The notes below the pieces were generated by a model. It did not search any database and was not told the DNA's origin. It saw only the letters and a list, made by a program, of their open reading frames with translations. Made by a program: the position numbers and the translations under genes. From Leptotrichia sp. HSP-536 (lineage in GTDB: Bacteria; Fusobacteriota; Fusobacteriia; Fusobacteriales; Leptotrichiaceae), in the NCBI RefSeq assembly GCF_041199985.1, contig NZ_CP165647.1:372001-436000 (forward strand): a DNA stretch of 64,000 nt. The letters run 5' to 3'. Below, piece by piece: positions 51,717 through 61,846 of the stretch. Numbering within the stretch: the stretch's first letter is position 1; every line of letters starts with the position of its first letter.

Positions 51717-54614
51717 TTAAAAATTAAGTCTAAGCCCAGTAGTAATTATATTGTTATTCCCCTTAGATTTTCCGCCGTCAATTGAACCGTCATAATTCAC
51801 ATACCATCCAAATCTTGAGTTCACTTCCGTCAAGGCTCCAACTCCAGCTCTCGTCCTATTCTTGGAAAGCCCTATCCCCTTCACCTTAAACGAAGCTCCA
51901 GGCAGCCCTGAATATTCAGCCTTGAAACTTAAGTCCTCGTCATTGAACGCTCTCTGGTGAGTCACGTAGCCTTGGAACGTAGTCTTGCTTCCTCCATTCC
52001 ATTGCACTGCCTTGCCTACTCTCACTCCTGCCAATGCTGATGTCTGGCTGTAATTCTTCTTGCCGGCTTTCAGTCCAAACTGGCTCTTGTCTTCCGAGAA
52101 TGAACCCCTTGTAACTGTATCGTGAGTAATTCCTGCAAACGGTGTCACAACAAAGTCCCCATTGCTGTTCTTAATGTCATATCCTGTTTCCACATATCCT
52201 GAGTAGACTTTATCATTGTGGTTAATTTTTGCTCTTGAATAGTCATTACTGCTCAATATAATATCCCTTTCAACATCGCTGTCAACAAATCCAACTCCAA
52301 AACGTCCCTGTAAATACCAGGGGATTTCCTTATTCCCTAATCTTCCGTATAATGAAACCCCAAAGTTGCTGGCATCTGATTTTCCGCCATATCTGTTAAA
52401 TTTAACGCCGGCTTTTGAATAGGAAAGAGCTGTACCCAGTATCAAATTATCTCCAAATTGCTTGTCAATCCCAACTTGTCCACCAAAGACTTTTGTATCT
52501 CCTTTACCATATCCGTTTTGCTCAAGCTTTCCGTTCGCTCCAAAGCTTGAAACCCACAGTCCGAAATTGTCTCCAACATTGTCAAGAGTTCCAAGCATAA
52601 CTAGTCTATTTGATAAATCTTTATTTACAGTTTGTGAATGCTGGAAAGTTAAAGCCTGGGTTGATGCGTAAATCTGTCCTGAAAGGCTGTCCAGAATTGC
52701 CGCCCTGTTTGTAAGGTCAAGAGCCTGCAATGTAGCAGCTTTCTTTTCAAAGCTGGATAAATTTACTGCTTTTCCATTTTTAATTTCTTCATCTAGCTTC
52801 TGGAAGGCTGCTTCTATATTTTGCGCTGTATTTTGCTGCATTTCATCCGCTTTTGTCTCTTTTGCATATTCCAGAACATTTTTTCTGTTTAATTTTGTAG
52901 AAATAGAATTTTCATTCTGGTTAATATTAGTATTTAACAATTCATCAGTGCTGACATCTTTAAAGTTTCCTTCAATTTTATTATCTGAAGTAATCACATC
53001 TTGTGTGATTCCACTAGACGTTATATATTTTCTTTCTCCATTTTCTTCTGGTTTTAATTCAAGTTGTGAATTATTTAGGCTGACTTGTCCTTTTACGTAT
53101 AGGTTAGAGTTTAAATCAGCTATGATTTTTGAATTTCCTAAAGACTGATAATTTCCAATAACTTGTGTAGTTCCTGTATTTTCTAGTATTCCTTCATTCG
53201 TAATATTATTTTGGATTAGAGCATTACCTGTAGAAAGAGTAGCTTGTCTTCCTATACTTAATGCTGATTTATATTGCCCATTTATTCTTACTCTTCCCGT
53301 ATTTACTCTTGTATCCCCTGTAAATGTAGAATTTCCAGATAATATCAGTTCTCCTGCTCCATTTTTAATTAGCCCTGCATCTCCTGAAATATTATTTGAG
53401 AAAGTATAGCTGCCACTTGGAATATTAATAAGCACATTATCTGACAATGCAAGCTGTTTACTAAATAAAGCGGGTCCTTTTAATGCCTTGTCAATGTTTA
53501 AAAGGCCCCAGCCATAAACTTCATCAACACCTTTTTCTCCTATATCTGTAGCAGTCGATAAGATAGTTTGACGAATTAAGTTTCCATCCATCCAAGGATA
53601 TTTCTGTTTAATTAAAGCTGCTGTTCCAGTTACAATTGGTGCTGCATATGAAGAACCGCTACCGATATAATATTGTGTTTTTAATTTGTACTGTTGAACT
53701 CCCATCGCTGTAACAGTCCAATTCTTAGCAACTCCAGCTGGCGATAGCGGAACTAAATTATCCCAATTAAAATTACCTAGTTCAGATCCTTCTCTTGCAG
53801 TTAAGCCAACTACATTTATCCAGCCTTTTTCCAATGCACTATCGAAATAAGGCAATCCAGCTTCAAGTGTCGGCTGTTCGTCTGTGGACGTGTTTCCAGC
53901 AGCCCATATAAATAATGAGCCCTTCTTCACTTCATCTTCATAAAATCTAAGAGCAGAACTGCTTATTTTATCAATATAATCGATATTGTCAGAGTCCTTT
54001 AGCGCCTCAGAGCCGAATGACTGGTTGTAAATAGTAACCCCTTTATCTCTTAAAGCATAATACATTTCTAATGATACTGCAGGATGTGTTTCTTCCTTAT
54101 TTTCTTTTTTTGAATTTGGGTCTACTTTTGCCGCATCAATTACATATACTTTGGCACCTTTTGCAATTCCTTCAGTTGAACCTGCCGCTAAAGTGGCCAC
54201 ACCTATACCATGATCTTCTTCTGGAAGAGATTTGGCTGTAAAGTTTGGCACTGTCAGTTTTTCCAAACGATCTCCAAATTTTTCTGTCAGATCAGAAGCA
54301 AATTTTGAGTTTTCAAAAGCGACATCAATAATTCCTATTTTAACACCTGAACCTGTTAAAATTGTATTTGAATTGTTGCTTGGATTATTTTTATTGTATG
54401 AAACAGTTGGATCATTCCAACGTATTGCTGTGGATGGGTCAACTGGTGTTGGTGTCACTCCTGGATTTAGTGTTGTACCGACGCCAGCACCTCCGCCTCC
54501 GCCACAACTTATTGTTAAAGCAGCTAATCCTATAAGAATAGAATTTTTTGTGAAATTATATTTTCCTAAAATTTTTTTAATGTCTTTATTGACTTTATAT
54601 AAATTTTCAGTCAT
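51717..54614 (-). CDS. Subtilisin-like (S8) serine protease autotransporter
   Basis: 965 residues. The N-terminus (TENLYKVNKDIKKILGKY) resembles the extended signal of fusobacterial autotransporters and is followed by a lipobox-like LTISC (Cys37) and a glycine run. The S8 protease domain has D97 (IGIIDVAFE), H135 (EEDHGIGVA), the oxyanion Asn241 (WAAGN) and S322 (GSGSSYAAPIVTG). Then come beta-helical repeats (NGAGELILSGNSTFTGDTRV) and a C-terminal barrel of about 270 residues ending LRLNF. It probably acts as a surface protease that processes adhesins or host proteins. Codon usage in the barrel part is less A+T-rich than in neighbouring genes. Confidence 0.93.
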   Translation of the reverse strand: MTENLYKVNKDIKKILGKYNFTKNSILIGLAALTISCGGGGGAGVGTTLNPGVTPTPVDPSTAIRWNDPTVSYNKNNPSNNSNTILTGSGVKIGIIDVAFENSKFASDLTEKFGDRLEKLTVPNFTAKSLPEEDHGIGVATLAAGSTEGIAKGAKVYVIDAAKVDPNSKKENKEETHPAVSLEMYYALRDKGVTIYNQSFGSEALKDSDNIDYIDKISSSALRFYEDEVKKGSLFIWAAGNTSTDEQPTLEAGLPYFDSALEKGWINVVGLTAREGSELGNFNWDNLVPLSPAGVAKNWTVTAMGVQQYKLKTQYYIGSGSSYAAPIVTGTAALIKQKYPWMDGNLIRQTILSTATDIGEKGVDEVYGWGLLNIDKALKGPALFSKQLALSDNVLINIPSGSYTFSNNISGDAGLIKNGAGELILSGNSTFTGDTRVNTGRVRINGQYKSALSIGRQATLSTGNALIQNNITNEGILENTGTTQVIGNYQSLGNSKIIADLNSNLYVKGQVSLNNSQLELKPEENGERKYITSSGITQDVITSDNKIEGNFKDVSTDELLNTNINQNENSISTKLNRKNVLEYAKETKADEMQQNTAQNIEAAFQKLDEEIKNGKAVNLSSFEKKAATLQALDLTNRAAILDSLSGQIYASTQALTFQHSQTVNKDLSNRLVMLGTLDNVGDNFGLWVSSFGANGKLEQNGYGKGDTKVFGGQVGIDKQFGDNLILGTALSYSKAGVKFNRYGGKSDASNFGVSLYGRLGNKEIPWYLQGRFGVGFVDSDVERDIILSSNDYSRAKINHNDKVYSGYVETGYDIKNSNGDFVVTPFAGITHDTVTRGSFSEDKSQFGLKAGKKNYSQTSALAGVRVGKAVQWNGGSKTTFQGYVTHQRAFNDEDLSFKAEYSGLPGASFKVKGIGLSKNRTRAGVGALTEVNSRFGWYVNYDGSIDGGKSKGNNNIITTGLRLNF

Positions 54615-54702
54615 ATTTCTTTTCTCCTTTCAATATTTTTAAATTAAAATTATTTTATTTATTTTTTATTTTAATTTTATTTAAAAATAATTTAAATTAT
54701 CA

Positions 54703-54777
54703 GGGTATGTTCTGACTTTTTAATAAACTTTTTTGAAAATTAAAAATAATATAAATTTTAAGTTCTCAGATACACTC
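54703..54777. mobile_element. Decayed short MITE-like element
   Basis: GGGTATGTTCTGACTTTT at the left and AAGTTCTCAGATACACTC at the right look like degraded versions of the ends at 49711 and 49857. Only 75 bp remain. It lies upstream of the S8 autotransporter gene. Confidence 0.55.
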
Positions 54778-54858
54778 TAAATTTTAGATTTTTTTTAAGA
54801 ACTTCTAGTAGTATTCTACCATATTTTTTTTAGATTTTCACTACAAAACTGAAGTTTT

Positions 54859-55551
54859 TTATTTAAAAATTTCGCCAGTTTGCTTGTACCATAAAACTAA
54901 GTCCAGCTCATCCATTTTTATTTTTGAAAATTTTGAATATTCCCGCATTTTTTCTTCGATTTCATAATATTTTTTTTCACTTATGGATTTTGGAATTTCT
55001 TCAATTACATTAAGTTCTTTTAAATTTCTCAAAATATGCCTATCTAAAATTGCGATATTTTCTCCAAATCCAAGATTTCTCAATACGTGATTCGCTTCCT
55101 TTAATCCCATTCCCTTAACATTTTTAAAAATCCATTTTCTTTTTTCAAAAGTATCGTCAATTTCTGATAAAATTTTCTTAGGCTGTAATTTCCCATCTCG
55201 TGTCATCAGTTCACGAAATTCGACCAAATATCGCGATTTATTATTTTTAAATCTTACAATATTTAGAAACTCGACAATTTCTTCAGGCTCTCCATTGTAT
55301 AGCAATCCATTTTCCACTAAATTTGTAATTGCTTGCCAAGCATTCTTAGCTTTTGACTGTGGTGTTAAAATACAAAATGCCATTTCTGCAAAAACTTCTT
55401 TTTCTGTGCCTTCCCAAGCCTTTTTATAATTTTTTATCGCTATATCAATATTTTGCTTGATATTTTTGTAAATTTTTTGAATTTCTTCGTTTTTTTCCTT
55501 ATTAATTCTATTTATCATTTCTTTATTTTCATCTTTTAATTTTTTATCCAT
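54859..55551 (-). CDS. ogg: N-glycosylase/DNA lyase, Ogg2-type 8-oxoguanine glycosylase
   Basis: 230 residues. It removes 8-oxoguanine and nicks the abasic site during base excision repair. The helix-hairpin-helix KNVKGMGLKEANHVLRNLGF contains the candidate catalytic Lys, and AILDRHILRNL holds the catalytic Asp. The short form without the N-terminal beta-sheet domain of Ogg1 and the sequence ILTPQSKAKNAW match the Ogg2 group known in archaea and some bacteria. It has its own unit on the minus strand. Confidence 0.9.
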   Translation of the reverse strand: MDKKLKDENKEMINRINKEKNEEIQKIYKNIKQNIDIAIKNYKKAWEGTEKEVFAEMAFCILTPQSKAKNAWQAITNLVENGLLYNGEPEEIVEFLNIVRFKNNKSRYLVEFRELMTRDGKLQPKKILSEIDDTFEKRKWIFKNVKGMGLKEANHVLRNLGFGENIAILDRHILRNLKELNVIEEIPKSISEKKYYEIEEKMREYSKFSKIKMDELDLVLWYKQTGEIFK

Positions 55552-55610
55552 AGATTTAAAATCCTTATCAGTTTTATTTTTATATTTTATTTTTTCAGAA
55601 AATATTTTTT

Positions 55611-55705
55611 AACTCTCCTAAAATCACTTTAAAACTAAACTTAAAAGTTATGATTATTCTGTTCAAAACCTAGGTTTATCTAATTTTGTCAGTTCGATAT
55701 TAAAA
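55611..55705 (+). repeat. Diverged copy of the ~110-bp dispersed repeat
   Basis: CACTTTAAAACTAAACTTAA, then AAGTTATGATTATTCTGTTC, CCTAGGTTTATCTAATTTTG and CAGTTCGATATT follow the order of the 51270 copy. It lies between ogg and the esterase gene and overlaps the last 6 bases of the latter. Confidence 0.55.
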
Positions 55706-56590
55706 GGAGTTTAGCATATTTGCAAAAAAATCGCCTATTTCATTAACAGTTTCTTCTGATTCCTTCAAAGGTGCTAAAATCCAGTCGTGGCACAAATTTT
55801 CGCCTATTTTTATTTCCACAGTCGTTCCTACTGCAATTTCAAGCATATCGCTTAGTTTTAAGCAATCTGGATACAAAATTTCATTTGTTCCAAAAATCAG
55901 AAAAATCTCTCCAAGATTATCCATATTTCCATAAATTGGCGAAATTAACGGATTTTTCACATTCAAATCCCCTGCAAACTGCTTTCCTGTGACAATTAGC
56001 CCATTTAAAGGTAAAATTGGGTCTTTTTCTTCAAAATCTTTTATTTCTTCATTCGTCATAGACACATCTACCCATGGAGACATCAACACCGTTTTTGATG
56101 GAAAAGGTAATTCTTTTTTTCCTTTTAGCCTTTGTAAAAATGAAAGTGCCAGTCCGCCGCCAGAAGAGTCACCAAACAAGTAAAATTCATCATCTTTATA
56201 CTGCTCGGTAATTTTTTCGTATGTATCCATTACTACCTTGTGGGCTTTTTCCACAGTATTTTCAGGAGCTAATGGATAGTCAATGAAAGTTATCTTTAAG
56301 TGATATGTTTTTACTAATTTTTCAATGATATTTTTGTGAGCTCGGACTGCACGCATTACATAAGCTCCACCGTGAAGAAAAATCACATGTTTATTGGAGC
56401 TTTTATTTAAAAAAACTGTCAAAACTTGAAATCCATCAATAAACTGTTCGTGCGTATTTAATGACTTATCAAAGTTTTTTTTATTTAAAAAATCTGTGTC
56501 CCTTCTTGGATTAAGAAAATCTTTTTCCTTATATTTTTTCATATTTACTAACTTCGCAATAGGTACTGCGATATCTGATAACAAGCTCAT
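55700..56590 (-). CDS. Alpha/beta hydrolase, hormone-sensitive-lipase (GDXG) esterase family
   Basis: 296 residues. The HSL-type oxyanion motif HGGAYVMRA, the nucleophile elbow FGDSSGGGLAL and the C-terminal His in LCHDWILAPL are present, with the acidic residue in the region NEILYPDCLK. The family hydrolyses short-chain esters; the substrate is unknown. There is no signal peptide, so it is intracellular. AAAGGAGTT lies before the ATG. Confidence 0.9.
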   Translation of the reverse strand: MSLLSDIAVPIAKLVNMKKYKEKDFLNPRRDTDFLNKKNFDKSLNTHEQFIDGFQVLTVFLNKSSNKHVIFLHGGAYVMRAVRAHKNIIEKLVKTYHLKITFIDYPLAPENTVEKAHKVVMDTYEKITEQYKDDEFYLFGDSSGGGLALSFLQRLKGKKELPFPSKTVLMSPWVDVSMTNEEIKDFEEKDPILPLNGLIVTGKQFAGDLNVKNPLISPIYGNMDNLGEIFLIFGTNEILYPDCLKLSDMLEIAVGTTVEIKIGENLCHDWILAPLKESEETVNEIGDFFANMLNSF

Positions 56591-56730
56591 TTTTTATGAA
56601 AAAACTCCTTTCATATTTTATTATTTATAATTTAGATTTTTTTAAATCAAAATGTCAAATTCAATCAGATTATTAGATTGTTCAAGCGGCAAATATTAAA
56701 GTTATTAATTGAATCTAAGTTGTTGATTTT

Positions 56731-57312
56731 TTATTCTATAAATTTTATTTTGTCTTCAATTTCTGTATAACGCTCTTTTCCAATAATCTTTTCCAAATCT
56801 ACATTTGACCTTATGTTATTTTTTTCAATTTCAGGAAGCAGTTTTTTTATTTCCTTATTTGAAAATCCTATTTTTTTTAATTCCTTATCGTTTAATTTAT
56901 TGATATTATACTTTACAATTTCACGTCCATAATTCTCTTTTGAATTTTTTATTTTTTCAGTATCCACAAATAGAAATTTTTGTGCGATTTCCAGCCCTGT
57001 CTTTCCAAAGCCTGAAACATTTTTTACTTCATCAATATTTTTAATAATTCCAACTTCATCCCGATATTTTACAAATTTTTCAGCTTTATTCTTATTAATC
57101 CCCAATTTTAGCAAATCCTTGTATTCGATATTGTTAATATCAAATTTTACATTGCTTTTTGTTAAATCAGTTTCCTTTTTCGCTTTATCCTTCTTATAAT
57201 TTTTTTCCTTGCTGATTTCAATCTCAGGAATATTTTTATCTTCAATTAAAAGTCTTAAAAAATTACCTGCAATTAACAGCATCACAAAAATAATAACATA
57301 TTTTATTTTCAT
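56731..57312 (-). CDS. Membrane-anchored helix-hairpin-helix protein, ComEA-like
   Basis: 193 residues. A single N-terminal membrane segment (YVIIFVMLLIAGNFLRLLI) is followed by a Lys/Glu-rich linker and two helix-hairpin-helix regions: FDINNIEYKDLLKLGINKNK with NVSGFGKTGLEIAQKF, and YNINKLNDKELKKIGFSNKE. This resembles ComEA, the DNA receptor for natural transformation, but a second divergent HhH unit is present and sequence alone does not prove DNA uptake. No other competence gene is next to it; a GspE/PilB-type ATPase is at 27.7 kb. Confidence 0.8.
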   Translation of the reverse strand: MKIKYVIIFVMLLIAGNFLRLLIEDKNIPEIEISKEKNYKKDKAKKETDLTKSNVKFDINNIEYKDLLKLGINKNKAEKFVKYRDEVGIIKNIDEVKNVSGFGKTGLEIAQKFLFVDTEKIKNSKENYGREIVKYNINKLNDKELKKIGFSNKEIKKLLPEIEKNNIRSNVDLEKIIGKERYTEIEDKIKFIE

Positions 57313-57627
57313 AATAATCCCCCTTTGATTACTTTCAAAAATTTTAAAGTCATTCTAAAATTCGCTGCTCAAACAATGCAATTAATCTGATTTTTAAGTT
57401 TATAGTAACAAACTTACATTGAATTATACCATATTGATTTGTTATTTAACAGAGCAAAAAAATAATAATTTTAAAATTTAAATAATTTTAAAAAGAACAA
57501 AAAATTATAATGATTTTTCTCATTTTTCTTTAATCAAAAAATGTTATTATTATTGTGAAATAAATAATTTTCTCCATTTATTTAACTTTTGGAGAAAAAA
57601 TTGAAATATAGTTAAGAGGTGATTATT
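57313..57627. other. 315-bp divergent intergenic region
   Basis: Lies between the minus-strand ComEA-like gene and the plus-strand DUF4153 gene, so it should hold promoters for both. No clear -35/-10 pair stands out in the A+T background. GTTATTATTATTGTGAAATA near 57540-57565 may contain a -10. No coding or structured RNA was recognised. Confidence 0.4.
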
Positions 57628-59451
57628 ATGAAAATTAAAGAAAATCTAAAAAAACTGCTTTTGCATTTTAAAAGTGGATTTGAGCGATTTCCAATAACGA
57701 TTATTTTAGCTTTTATACATTTCATTACAGGAGTATATATAGCTGAAGTTAGAAGTTTTGAATCTGATAACTTTATTGAAATTAATCTGCTTATATTTGG
57801 AAGTATTTTTATTACAGCGATGGCTGAAATAATTTGGGAAAAATATCTTTATGGAAAAAATAGATGGCTAGTTAGAGGTATTTATTCAGTTATAACATTT
57901 GTTCTATCAATTATTTTTTACGTAGAATATTTGCGAACCAATGATTATTACAATATCTATTATTTTGCATTGATTCCTATTTCCATTATTCTATTTGTAT
58001 TAATTCCTATTTTAAACAGAGAAAATAAGGAAAAATATCTGCAGTCTGAATTTTCAGATTTTGTTATAACAGGTATCTTTGCACTTATTCTCTCTGCTGG
58101 AATTGGAATAGTACTGACAACAGTGAATTATCTTTTTTTTAAGTCTAGAAGTTTCTTCATTTTCAGACTGACTATGTATTCTTCTTGGTTTATAGCTGAA
58201 GTCCTTGGAGCGTCGCTGTTCCTATCTTTATTAAAAAAGCCTGATGACGATTTGGAAAACTATGAATTTCCATCTATCTTCAATTCATTGATTAAGTTTG
58301 TAATTATTCCGTTAATTGCTATTTACACAGGTGTTTTATATATTTATATGGCTAAAACTGTTATTTCTATGCAATTACCAAAAGGATTAATTTCTCATCT
58401 TGTGCTTTGGTACACAGCATTTAGTGTTATTATTATGATTTTAATAACACCATTTACACAAAAAGATAAATTTTTAGGGAATTTCAAAAAATATTTTCCA
58501 TATTTTTCAATACCTTTAATATTTGCTTCACTATTTGCACTTTTCCAACGAATTTATCAATACGGAATTACAGAAAAACGGTACTATGTACTAATCTTAA
58601 TATTCTGGCTACTTTTCTGCATGATTTTATTCATCAGAAAAATGAATATTACAGGTATTTTCATAAGTCTAATCGCTTGTGTAGTAATCGCAGTTTATAC
58701 TCCGTTTAGTGCCAAAAGTGTAAGTAATTTCAGTCAAAAAGAAAGATTAAAAAGAATGCTTGTAAAATATGGAGCATTAAAAGATGGAAAAATTTCTAAA
58801 ATTACACAGAAATTGGCTGACAGGGAAGGAAACCAGATTCATACAACAATTGCATATATTTCTAACAACAGCACTATTCAAAAATTAAATTTTAAAAATG
58901 AGAAAGGGGAAGTTTATTCAACTCTTGAAGACTTGGAAAAAGGACTGGATGTGAAGGAATCTTGGAAGGATTATTATGTGTATGAGAGTGAAGATGAAGA
59001 AATTCCTGAAAAGCAGAAAGTTATTACATATGAAATAAGAAATATTGAAAATTCTGAAGTTATATCTGATACAGCAGGCTATGACAACTTTATATCTTAC
59101 AGAAAGATTGATAATGCAGAACCAATAGATCAAGAAAATGAATCTGAAAAATATAAAATTACAACTAGAAATAAATTAATTACAATAAAAAGTAAAGATG
59201 GAATGGAACTTGCTAAAATAAATTATGAAGATGCAATTAAGCAAATCGTATCCAAATTAAAAACTTTAAAATTACAGGATAAGAAAAATGAAGGATACGA
59301 GGTTTCTCAAAAAGATTTGGAATATATTGGAACGGAAGGAAAAATTAATTATAAAATTTCCTTAAGAAGAATTGATGAACAGATAGTAGATGGAAAAACT
59401 AAAGATTTGTATTATGAAGAATTTGATTTTATGTTTTCTGAAAAAAAATAA
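57628..59451 (+). CDS. DUF4153 family membrane protein
   Basis: 607 residues. The N-terminal two thirds hold about ten hydrophobic helices, with FPITIILAFIHFITGVYIAE near the start, as in DUF4153 proteins. The last 230 residues are soluble and charged (from NFSQKERLKRMLVKYGALKD onward). The function of the family is unknown. The ATG at 57628 is used since AAGAGG lies 8 bases upstream; a GTG three codons earlier is less likely. It is followed after 36 bp by the flavodoxin-fold gene. Confidence 0.85.
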   Translation: MKIKENLKKLLLHFKSGFERFPITIILAFIHFITGVYIAEVRSFESDNFIEINLLIFGSIFITAMAEIIWEKYLYGKNRWLVRGIYSVITFVLSIIFYVEYLRTNDYYNIYYFALIPISIILFVLIPILNRENKEKYLQSEFSDFVITGIFALILSAGIGIVLTTVNYLFFKSRSFFIFRLTMYSSWFIAEVLGASLFLSLLKKPDDDLENYEFPSIFNSLIKFVIIPLIAIYTGVLYIYMAKTVISMQLPKGLISHLVLWYTAFSVIIMILITPFTQKDKFLGNFKKYFPYFSIPLIFASLFALFQRIYQYGITEKRYYVLILIFWLLFCMILFIRKMNITGIFISLIACVVIAVYTPFSAKSVSNFSQKERLKRMLVKYGALKDGKISKITQKLADREGNQIHTTIAYISNNSTIQKLNFKNEKGEVYSTLEDLEKGLDVKESWKDYYVYESEDEEIPEKQKVITYEIRNIENSEVISDTAGYDNFISYRKIDNAEPIDQENESEKYKITTRNKLITIKSKDGMELAKINYEDAIKQIVSKLKTLKLQDKKNEGYEVSQKDLEYIGTEGKINYKISLRRIDEQIVDGKTKDLYYEEFDFMFSEKK

Positions 59452-59487
59452 AATTTCTAAAATAAAAACGAAAGGAAAAAATTAATT

Positions 59488-60015
59488 ATGAAAACTTTAG
59501 TTATTTTGGTACACCCAGATATGGAAAATTCAAGAATTAACAAAAGCTGGAAAGAAGAGCTGGAAAAATATCCCGATAAAATTACAATTCACGAACTTTA
59601 CAAGGAATATCCAGACTGGAATATAGACATTAAAAAGGAACAGGAATTGATTTTAAAACACGATAATATAATTTTTGAATTCCCGCTTTACTGGTACAGC
59701 AGCCCACCGATATTAAAGAAATGGCTTGACGATGTTCTTTCATTCAACTGGGCTTATGGAAATGAATATAGACTTAAAGGAAAAAATATAGGATTTGCCG
59801 TGTCTGTAGGAGGTCCAGAAACCGAATATTCAAAAACAGGTTATGTCAAATTTTCAATGAATGAAATTTTAATTCCATTTGAAGCTACAGTTGAATATAT
59901 TAAGGCAAACTTGATTTCACATTATATTCTTTTTGATGCTACAGAGAGCTTAAGTAAAGAAAAGCTTCTGGAAAGCACAAAAAATTATATTAAACATATT
60001 TTTAGCATTAAATAA
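59488..60015 (+). CDS. Flavodoxin-fold NAD(P)H oxidoreductase (Flavodoxin_2, KefF/MdaB-like)
   Basis: 175 residues. Contains VILVHPDMENSRINKSW at the N-terminus, FEFPLYWYSSPPILKKWLDD (the flavin-binding WYS-P-LK-W-D motif) and SVGGPETEY. Members reduce quinones with NAD(P)H using FMN or FAD. No potassium efflux gene is nearby, so a general quinone-detoxifying role is more probable. A terminator follows. Confidence 0.9.
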   Translation: MKTLVILVHPDMENSRINKSWKEELEKYPDKITIHELYKEYPDWNIDIKKEQELILKHDNIIFEFPLYWYSSPPILKKWLDDVLSFNWAYGNEYRLKGKNIGFAVSVGGPETEYSKTGYVKFSMNEILIPFEATVEYIKANLISHYILFDATESLSKEKLLESTKNYIKHIFSIK

Positions 60016-60041
60016 TTAATTTTATCCAAATAAAAAATAAG

Positions 60042-60092
60042 AGTCGAAATTTTTCTGAAATTTTAAATAAACAGATTTATTTCGACTTTTTT
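60042..60092. terminator. Terminator between the oxidoreductase gene and dnaJ
   Basis: AGTCGAAAT pairs with ATTTCGACT across a loop of 28 bases, followed by TTTTTT. It could serve both converging genes. Confidence 0.65.
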
Positions 60093-60143
60093 ATTACATT
60101 TCTATTTTTTTACTTAAAAATTTTTAATTATTTACCAAAATTT

Positions 60144-61322
60144 TCAATTTTCAAATTTACTAAAAAATCTTTTTATCTTATCTTTAAAAGAATGTGCTTT
60201 TTTATAATTTTTCCTGTTATCCAATGCTCCGTCAAATTCCTTTAAAATTTCTTTTTGCTTTTCAGTAAGATTTGTCGGAATTTCTACTTTTATTTCTACA
60301 ATTTCATCTCCTCTGTTTTCACTTCGATTGTACTTAATTCCTTCATTTCTCAATCTGAATATTTTTCCATTTTGAGTTCCTTCTGGAATTACTATTTTTT
60401 TCTTGCCACTAAGCGTAGGTACTTCTACTTCACCACCTAAAATAGCTGTTGTCATTTTTAAAGGCACTTCGCAATGAATATCATATTCGCTGATTCTTTC
60501 AAAAATATCATGTTTTTCAATAGTAACATACACATATAAATCACCAAAGATTCCACCATTTGCCCCTGCATTTCCACCTTCCCTTACTACTAATCTCTGA
60601 CCAGTTTCAACACCTGATGGGAATCTCACTTTTCTTGTATATGTTTCTTTTTCAAGACCTGTTCCGTGACAGCTGTGACATTCTTTTTCAGGTATTTTTC
60701 CAGTTCCGTGACATTTATCACATTCCTGAATTATATTTTGCACTCCAAAAATTGTTCTTTGCTGAAGTCTTATGCTTCCTGAACCATTACATTTATCACA
60801 AGTTTTCATATGATGCCCTGGTTCAGCACCACTTCCATGACAAGTTTTACATTGTCCTTCTCGTTTATATTTTATTTCTTTTTCCGTACCAAAAGCTACT
60901 TCTTCAAGAGTTAATTTTAGATTATATCTTAAATCAGCTCCCTGATGTACTCTTGGCCCTTGACTACGACTTCTTCCACCAAAAAAACTTCCAAAACTTT
61001 CAAAAATATCTCCAAAATCCTCAAAACCAGCTCCGCCAGTACTTCTAAAGCCTCCAAAGCCTTGTCCACCAAAACCACCTGCTCCAGCTCCCCTATTTTC
61101 AAATGCCGCATGTCCATATTGATCATAAGCTGCTCTTTTTTGCGGATCGCTTAATACTTCATTTGCTTCTTGTACTTCCTTAAATTTGGCTTCAGCTTCA
61201 GGATTGTCCTTGTTTCTATCTGGATGATATTTTTTTGCCATACTCCTATACGCTTTTTTTATATCCTGTTCCGAAGCGTTTTTGGGTACACCAAGCACTT
61301 CATAATAATCTTTTTTTGCCAT
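60144..61322 (-). CDS. dnaJ: Chaperone protein DnaJ
   Basis: 392 residues. The J-domain has the H33-P34-D35 motif (KKYHPDRN). A Gly/Phe-rich segment ([13 protein letters not shown]) follows. Four zinc repeats are visible: [24 protein letters not shown] and CHSCHGTG. The C-terminal peptide-binding domains complete a full type I DnaJ. It stimulates the ATPase of DnaK and hands over unfolded substrates. dnaK lies upstream on the same strand with two unrelated genes in between. AAAGGATAGAAATAGG precedes the ATG. Confidence 0.97.
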   Translation of the reverse strand: MAKKDYYEVLGVPKNASEQDIKKAYRSMAKKYHPDRNKDNPEAEAKFKEVQEANEVLSDPQKRAAYDQYGHAAFENRGAGAGGFGGQGFGGFRSTGGAGFEDFGDIFESFGSFFGGRSRSQGPRVHQGADLRYNLKLTLEEVAFGTEKEIKYKREGQCKTCHGSGAEPGHHMKTCDKCNGSGSIRLQQRTIFGVQNIIQECDKCHGTGKIPEKECHSCHGTGLEKETYTRKVRFPSGVETGQRLVVREGGNAGANGGIFGDLYVYVTIEKHDIFERISEYDIHCEVPLKMTTAILGGEVEVPTLSGKKKIVIPEGTQNGKIFRLRNEGIKYNRSENRGDEIVEIKVEIPTNLTEKQKEILKEFDGALDNRKNYKKAHSFKDKIKRFFSKFEN

Positions 61323-61363
61323 TTCCTATTTCTATCCTTTCCACTTCTGCAAATTTTACTTTT

Positions 61364-61846
61364 TTAAATATTACCAATTAAACATATTAATCCAAATAAG
61401 AACCACATACTGCTATTTATTTTGTATACATCTCTCATATCCCTTAAAGATGTCGGATAATAGAAGTATAATATCCCTATGACTACTGCAATAAGTACAT
61501 ATAAGACCGCTGTTACAAGATCTTTATTTTTCCCTGCGTCTTTTACTCTGTTAAGGATTAAGGTGATTGAAATAAATAAAAAGGCTCCATTTAAAAACGA
61601 CTTTAACTTAGGATCAATTTTTATTAGATAAATAAAAATTAAAAATAAGACTTCTATAATCGAATTTTCAAATCCTGCTTTTAAAGATTTATAAATAAAA
61701 AAACAAATTCCTAACATAGCTAAAAAGTATAAAAATATCTCAAGCTTACCAAATCGAATTCCGTTTTTTAAAAATAACGCTCCAAAAGATAATGAACCTA
61801 TAAAATTTGCAGATTTTCTTAAATTTTTCTTTAGTATTTCAATCAT
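61364..61846 (-). CDS. Small hypothetical membrane protein
   Basis: I do not recognise the family. 160 residues with five hydrophobic segments (for example IFLYFLAMLGICFFIY and FLNGAFLFISITLIL) and short polar loops. It begins with MIEILKKNLRKS, so the N-terminus is probably cytoplasmic. It is 41 bp upstream of dnaJ on the same strand. Confidence 0.65.
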   Translation of the reverse strand: MIEILKKNLRKSANFIGSLSFGALFLKNGIRFGKLEIFLYFLAMLGICFFIYKSLKAGFENSIIEVLFLIFIYLIKIDPKLKSFLNGAFLFISITLILNRVKDAGKNKDLVTAVLYVLIAVVIGILYFYYPTSLRDMRDVYKINSSMWFLFGLICLIGNI

